Of a stretch of 64,000 nucleotides of DNA, positions 61,383 through 64,000 are shown one piece after another. The DNA is from Kineococcus sp. NBC_00420 (GTDB lineage: Bacteria; Actinomycetota; Actinomycetes; Actinomycetales; Kineococcaceae). Under the pieces are notes generated by a model. The model worked only from the letters and a program-made list of their open reading frames with translations. It was not told where the DNA came from and made no database searches. Each line of letters opens with the position of its first letter. Position 1 is the first letter of the stretch. The position numbers were made by a program, and so were the translations under genes. The DNA is taken from NCBI RefSeq assembly GCF_036021035.1, contig NZ_CP107930.1, positions 3,534,001 to 3,598,000 on the forward strand. Direction: 5' to 3'.

Positions 61383-62500
61383 CCCTGCTGACGCTGGTCG
61401 GGGCGGGGCTGACGTCCTGTTCCGGTGCGGCCGACGACTTCGTGGAACGCGACGGGCGGCAGTTCACCGTCGACGGGAAACCCTTCCGGTTCGTGGGTTT
61501 CAACCTCTACGACGCGGCCGCCAGCGACCGGTACTCCTGCCGCCCGGCGTCGCGCATCCCCCCCGAGGACCTCGAGGACCACTTCCGCTGGCTGCACGAC
61601 CACGCGGGGGTCACCGTCGTCCGGTTCTGGGCGTACCAGACCTACACCGACGGTGGTCGTGACTTCAGCGCCGTCGACCGCGTCGTGGACGCCGCGCGGG
61701 CGACCGGGATCCGGTTGATCCCGGTCCTCGAGGACGGGCCGGGGGACTGCAGCACAGGCGAACCGGGTGTCTCCCTCGCGGAGGCCGACGGCGGGACCTG
61801 GTTCAGCCAGGGGTACCGGAAACCGTACGGCAGCGCGCGGATCTCCTACCGGGACTACGTCAGAGCCATCACGGAGCACTACCGCGACGAACCCGTGGTG
61901 ATGGCCTGGATGCTGGTCAACGAGGCCGAGACCCCGGCCCGCGACGACCAGGGACGGTCGGTCCTCGTGAGTTTCGCCGGTGACGTCGCGGGCCTGGTCC
62001 ACTCCGTCGACCCGAACCACCTCGTCACCCTGGGAACCCAGGGCAACGGTGCCCCGGGGGGCAGCGGTGCGGACTTCCTCGCGGTCTACAACCAGACCGA
62101 CCTGGACTTCGTGGAGGTGCACGACTGGGCCCGCTACGGGTCCGACACCGAGGCCATGCCGGGGGCCGAGGCCGACGGCAGCCTGCCGGCGGTCGGTTCG
62201 CAGACCTGCCGTTCCACGACCGCGCCGATCGCGTGCTCGTTCGCCATCGCCGCCCAGATCCAGAAACCCCTCGTCGTCGGCGAGGTAGGGATCTCCGCCT
62301 CGGACGCGGCCGGGCGGGGTCGACGGGCGGAACTGGTCCGGGCGAAGGCGCAGGCCGCGTTCGACGCCGGTGCGTCCGGGTACCTGGTGTGGCACTACGG
62401 CACCGGTCAGACCGACGGTTACGACGTCGTGCGTTCCGACGACGACCTGTTGTTCGACGTCACCCGGCGACTGGGTTCGCAGGTGTCGGAGACGTCCTGA
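61292..62500 (+). CDS. GH5-like glycoside hydrolase lipoprotein
   Basis: A 402-residue lipoprotein. The signal LAALTLLTLVGAGLTSC ends in a lipobox with Cys43, so the enzyme should sit on the outer face of the membrane. Acid/base Glu211 is in MLVNEAETP and nucleophile Glu331 in VVGEVGIS. The start is GTG 61292: GGAGGAG lies 5 bases before it and the signal peptide follows with an Arg-rich N-terminus. This start lies 91 bases inside the upstream glycosyltransferase gene. Confidence 0.8.
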   Translation: MATRRRPHGPRSRRAGPHRNRSWTGPLAALTLLTLVGAGLTSCSGAADDFVERDGRQFTVDGKPFRFVGFNLYDAAASDRYSCRPASRIPPEDLEDHFRWLHDHAGVTVVRFWAYQTYTDGGRDFSAVDRVVDAARATGIRLIPVLEDGPGDCSTGEPGVSLAEADGGTWFSQGYRKPYGSARISYRDYVRAITEHYRDEPVVMAWMLVNEAETPARDDQGRSVLVSFAGDVAGLVHSVDPNHLVTLGTQGNGAPGGSGADFLAVYNQTDLDFVEVHDWARYGSDTEAMPGAEADGSLPAVGSQTCRSTTAPIACSFAIAAQIQKPLVVGEVGISASDAAGRGRRAELVRAKAQAAFDAGASGYLVWHYGTGQTDGYDVVRSDDDLLFDVTRRLGSQVSETS

Positions 62501-62526
62501 GGGTTTCTCCCCGGGAACGCGGAAGA

Positions 62527-62560
62527 ACCCGTCGGCCCCGAGTTCTCGGGGGCGACGGGT
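62527..62560. terminator. Terminator between convergent GH5-like and GT4 genes
   Basis: A 14-base stem with one mismatch (62527-62540 with 62547-62560) and a 6-base loop. Confidence 0.65.
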
Positions 62561-62598
62561 CGTCGGCGGTTCCGGTGGGTCCTGGGCGGGAGGATCGC

Positions 62599-63867
62599 TC
62601 AGGCCACGACATCGCGGCGGGCGTCGTCGTGCCGCGGTGCCCGGGTTTCGGTCGACGCGGCGCGGGGGCCCGCGACGGAGCCGGGAACCCCGAGGCTCGC
62701 GAAGACCCGGGCGAAGCGGGTGACCGAGGTGTCCCAGGAGTGCGGGTCGGCGTAGCGCTCGCCCCGGCGTTCCAGGAGTCCCCGCAGCGCGGCGGCGAGT
62801 TCCGCGGGCGCGGCCGGGGGCACGAACACGGCACCCTCGTAGTCGCGGGCGGCCTCGACGAGACCGCCGACGGAGGTCACCACGGTCGGCAGTCCGGCGC
62901 TCATCGCCATCTGCAGCGGCCCGGAGGACGACGAACGGCGGTAGGGGAGCACCACGGCGTCGGCCGCGGCGAAGTGGGTGCGGACCTCGGCGTCGGTGAC
63001 GTAGCGGTTGACGAGGTCGATGCGGTCGCCGTTCGGGCTGTCCCGCACGGCGTCCAGCGGTGCCGTCCACCCTTCCCACGTCTCCCCGACGATGGTCAGC
63101 CGGAACTTCTCCGCCAGTTCCCGGGGCAGCGAGGAGAACGCCTCGACGAGGTCTTCGAGCCCCTTGTACGGACGGATCGTCCCGAAGAACAACAGGCGGA
63201 GCGGGGCGTCGCCGGTGGCGTTCTCGCTGCGCACCGCGGTGGCGTCGAGGACGTGGTCGTACGGCCCGTGCGGGATGACCGTGATCTGACGCGGGTCGAG
63301 GCCGTAGGCCCCCTGCAGGAGTTCGGAGTCGTACTCGGAGTGGACGACGTGCGCGTCGACCCGGCGCAGCAGCGCCTTCATCGCCGACCGCACGTAGCGG
63401 ACCACACCGGGGACCCGGGCTTCCCCGGTGTCCTGGACCTCGTGCCACTCGATGACGACCTTGGCCCCGCGGCGGTGCAACGCCCGCGCGAGGAGCAGGT
63501 AGGAGTGCAGCACCGCGCCGGTCCACCACTGCAGGACGACGACGTCGGGGCGGGTGCGGTCGAGGAAACCCGACACCCCCCGGGCGCTGCGTCCCCAGTA
63601 CCAGTCGACGCCGTCGTAGACGTCGATGTCGGGGGAGTAGTCGACGTCGTTCACGACGGAACCCACCCGCGAGCGTCCGGGGTAGAGGAACCGCGGCACC
63701 AGGCGACGCATCAGGACGACGCTCGTCGTGGTGCGTTCGGCGAAGGCGTTCGCGAGGCGGCAGGTGTAGTAGCTGATCCCGGAGGTGAACCGCCAGCCCG
63801 AACCGACGACCAGGACGCGGGTGGGACGGGACGTCCCGGAGGTGCGCGCCTCGGGGACGGACCTCAT
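62599..63867 (-). CDS. Family 4 glycosyltransferase (GT-B)
   Basis: A 422-residue GT4 enzyme: VLVVGSGWRFTSGISYYTCRLA, FFGTIRPYKGLEDLVEAF and AAADAVVLPYRRSSSSGPLQMAMSAGLPTVVT, the last being the donor-site region of the family. VVHSEYDSELL and VIPHGPYDH resemble enzymes that act after a heptosyl or mannosyl acceptor, but specificity is unknown. ATG 63867 overlaps the stop of the next upstream gene. Confidence 0.85.
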   Translation of the reverse strand: MRSVPEARTSGTSRPTRVLVVGSGWRFTSGISYYTCRLANAFAERTTTSVVLMRRLVPRFLYPGRSRVGSVVNDVDYSPDIDVYDGVDWYWGRSARGVSGFLDRTRPDVVVLQWWTGAVLHSYLLLARALHRRGAKVVIEWHEVQDTGEARVPGVVRYVRSAMKALLRRVDAHVVHSEYDSELLQGAYGLDPRQITVIPHGPYDHVLDATAVRSENATGDAPLRLLFFGTIRPYKGLEDLVEAFSSLPRELAEKFRLTIVGETWEGWTAPLDAVRDSPNGDRIDLVNRYVTDAEVRTHFAAADAVVLPYRRSSSSGPLQMAMSAGLPTVVTSVGGLVEAARDYEGAVFVPPAAPAELAAALRGLLERRGERYADPHSWDTSVTRFARVFASLGVPGSVAGPRAASTETRAPRHDDARRDVVA

Positions 63868-64000
63868 GCGTTCTCCCGCGCGTCCTGCTCGGTCGGGTGG
63901 AGTTCGCGACGACCCGGCTCGGTCCCCTGCTGGGGGACCGACGGCTGGCGGTCGGTCGGGCGCAGGTCGATGACCCGGGCCAGGGGGGAGTCCAGCAGCG
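63864..64000 (-). CDS. C-terminal end of an unknown gene, cut by the window edge
   Basis: The last 45 codons, ending REL-HPTEQDARENA, are visible, with LLDSPLARVIDLRPTD before a polar tail. The stop overlaps the glycosyltransferase start as ATGA, so it is in the same operon. Too little is seen to name it. Confidence 0.5.
   Translation of the reverse strand, partial: LLDSPLARVIDLRPTDRQPSVPQQGTEPGRRELHPTEQDARENA

Overview
The window is a contiguous piece of a high-GC Gram-positive chromosome. Codon third positions are almost all G or C, GTG starts are very common, neighbouring genes often overlap by GTGA, ATGA or TTGA, and Lsr2, ClpC, DisA, an Rv0500A-type regulator and a 32-residue bS22-like protein are present. 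The gene order 22660-42376 (DUF2520 protein, panC, lysS, small membrane protein, lsr2, clpC, mutY, disA, radA) and 47454-51908 (ppx, TIM-barrel isomerase, proC, HTH protein, bS22) matches the corresponding Mycobacterium tuberculosis blocks Rv3603c-Rv3585 and Rv0496-Rv0500B. This points to an actinobacterium; Kineococcus or a relative is my best guess, not a proof. I saw no tRNA, rRNA, insertion sequence, phage gene or CRISPR array.

Layout. 1-5023: a cut GntR regulator divergent from a proline iminopeptidase/amino-acid permease pair, a SulP transporter, a small conserved protein and a methyltransferase. 5326-22539: exopolysaccharide locus 1, with two GH26-type hydrolases, a flippase, a Wzy-like polymerase, an LbH acetyltransferase, a Wzz-like co-polymerase, four glycosyltransferases, and a tightly coupled four-gene nucleotide-sugar cassette that begins with a glucose-1-phosphate cytidylyltransferase. 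22660-51908: mostly housekeeping genes: pantothenate, lysyl-tRNA synthetase, Lsr2, an ABC exporter, a LacI regulator, two divergent citrate-synthase-family genes, ClpC, argA-gntK-gntP, ArfB, MutY, DisA, RadA, two c-di-GMP proteins, Ppx/GppA, ProC and an AcuC-type deacetylase. 52149-64000: exopolysaccharide locus 2, opening with an 1100-residue flippase fused to a GT-C-like membrane domain, followed by coupled glycosyltransferases and two GH5-like hydrolases.

How it fits together. The two polysaccharide loci together encode sugar activation, chain assembly, export (two Wzx, one Wzy, one Wzz) and four secreted or surface-anchored beta-glycanase-like enzymes, so the polymer is probably trimmed or released outside the cell, perhaps a mannose-containing one. 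A perfect match to the Streptomyces BldD box lies upstream of the Rv0500A-type regulator, and near matches lie at exopolysaccharide promoters. Because BldD is a c-di-GMP receptor and the window also encodes a GGDEF and a PAS-GGDEF-EAL protein, a c-di-GMP to exopolysaccharide circuit is a testable idea.

The most interesting signals are the flippase/GT-C fusion (52149-55451), the CDP-sugar cassette (18803-22539), the palindromic intergenic repeat families at 11945-12036, 22548-22622, 34919-35001 and 37521-37623, a citrate synthase with its own DNA-binding domain next to a perfect 15-bp palindrome (30861-30875), and a run of twelve genes whose TANNNT -10 box sits 6-7 bases before the start codon, predicting leaderless mRNAs.
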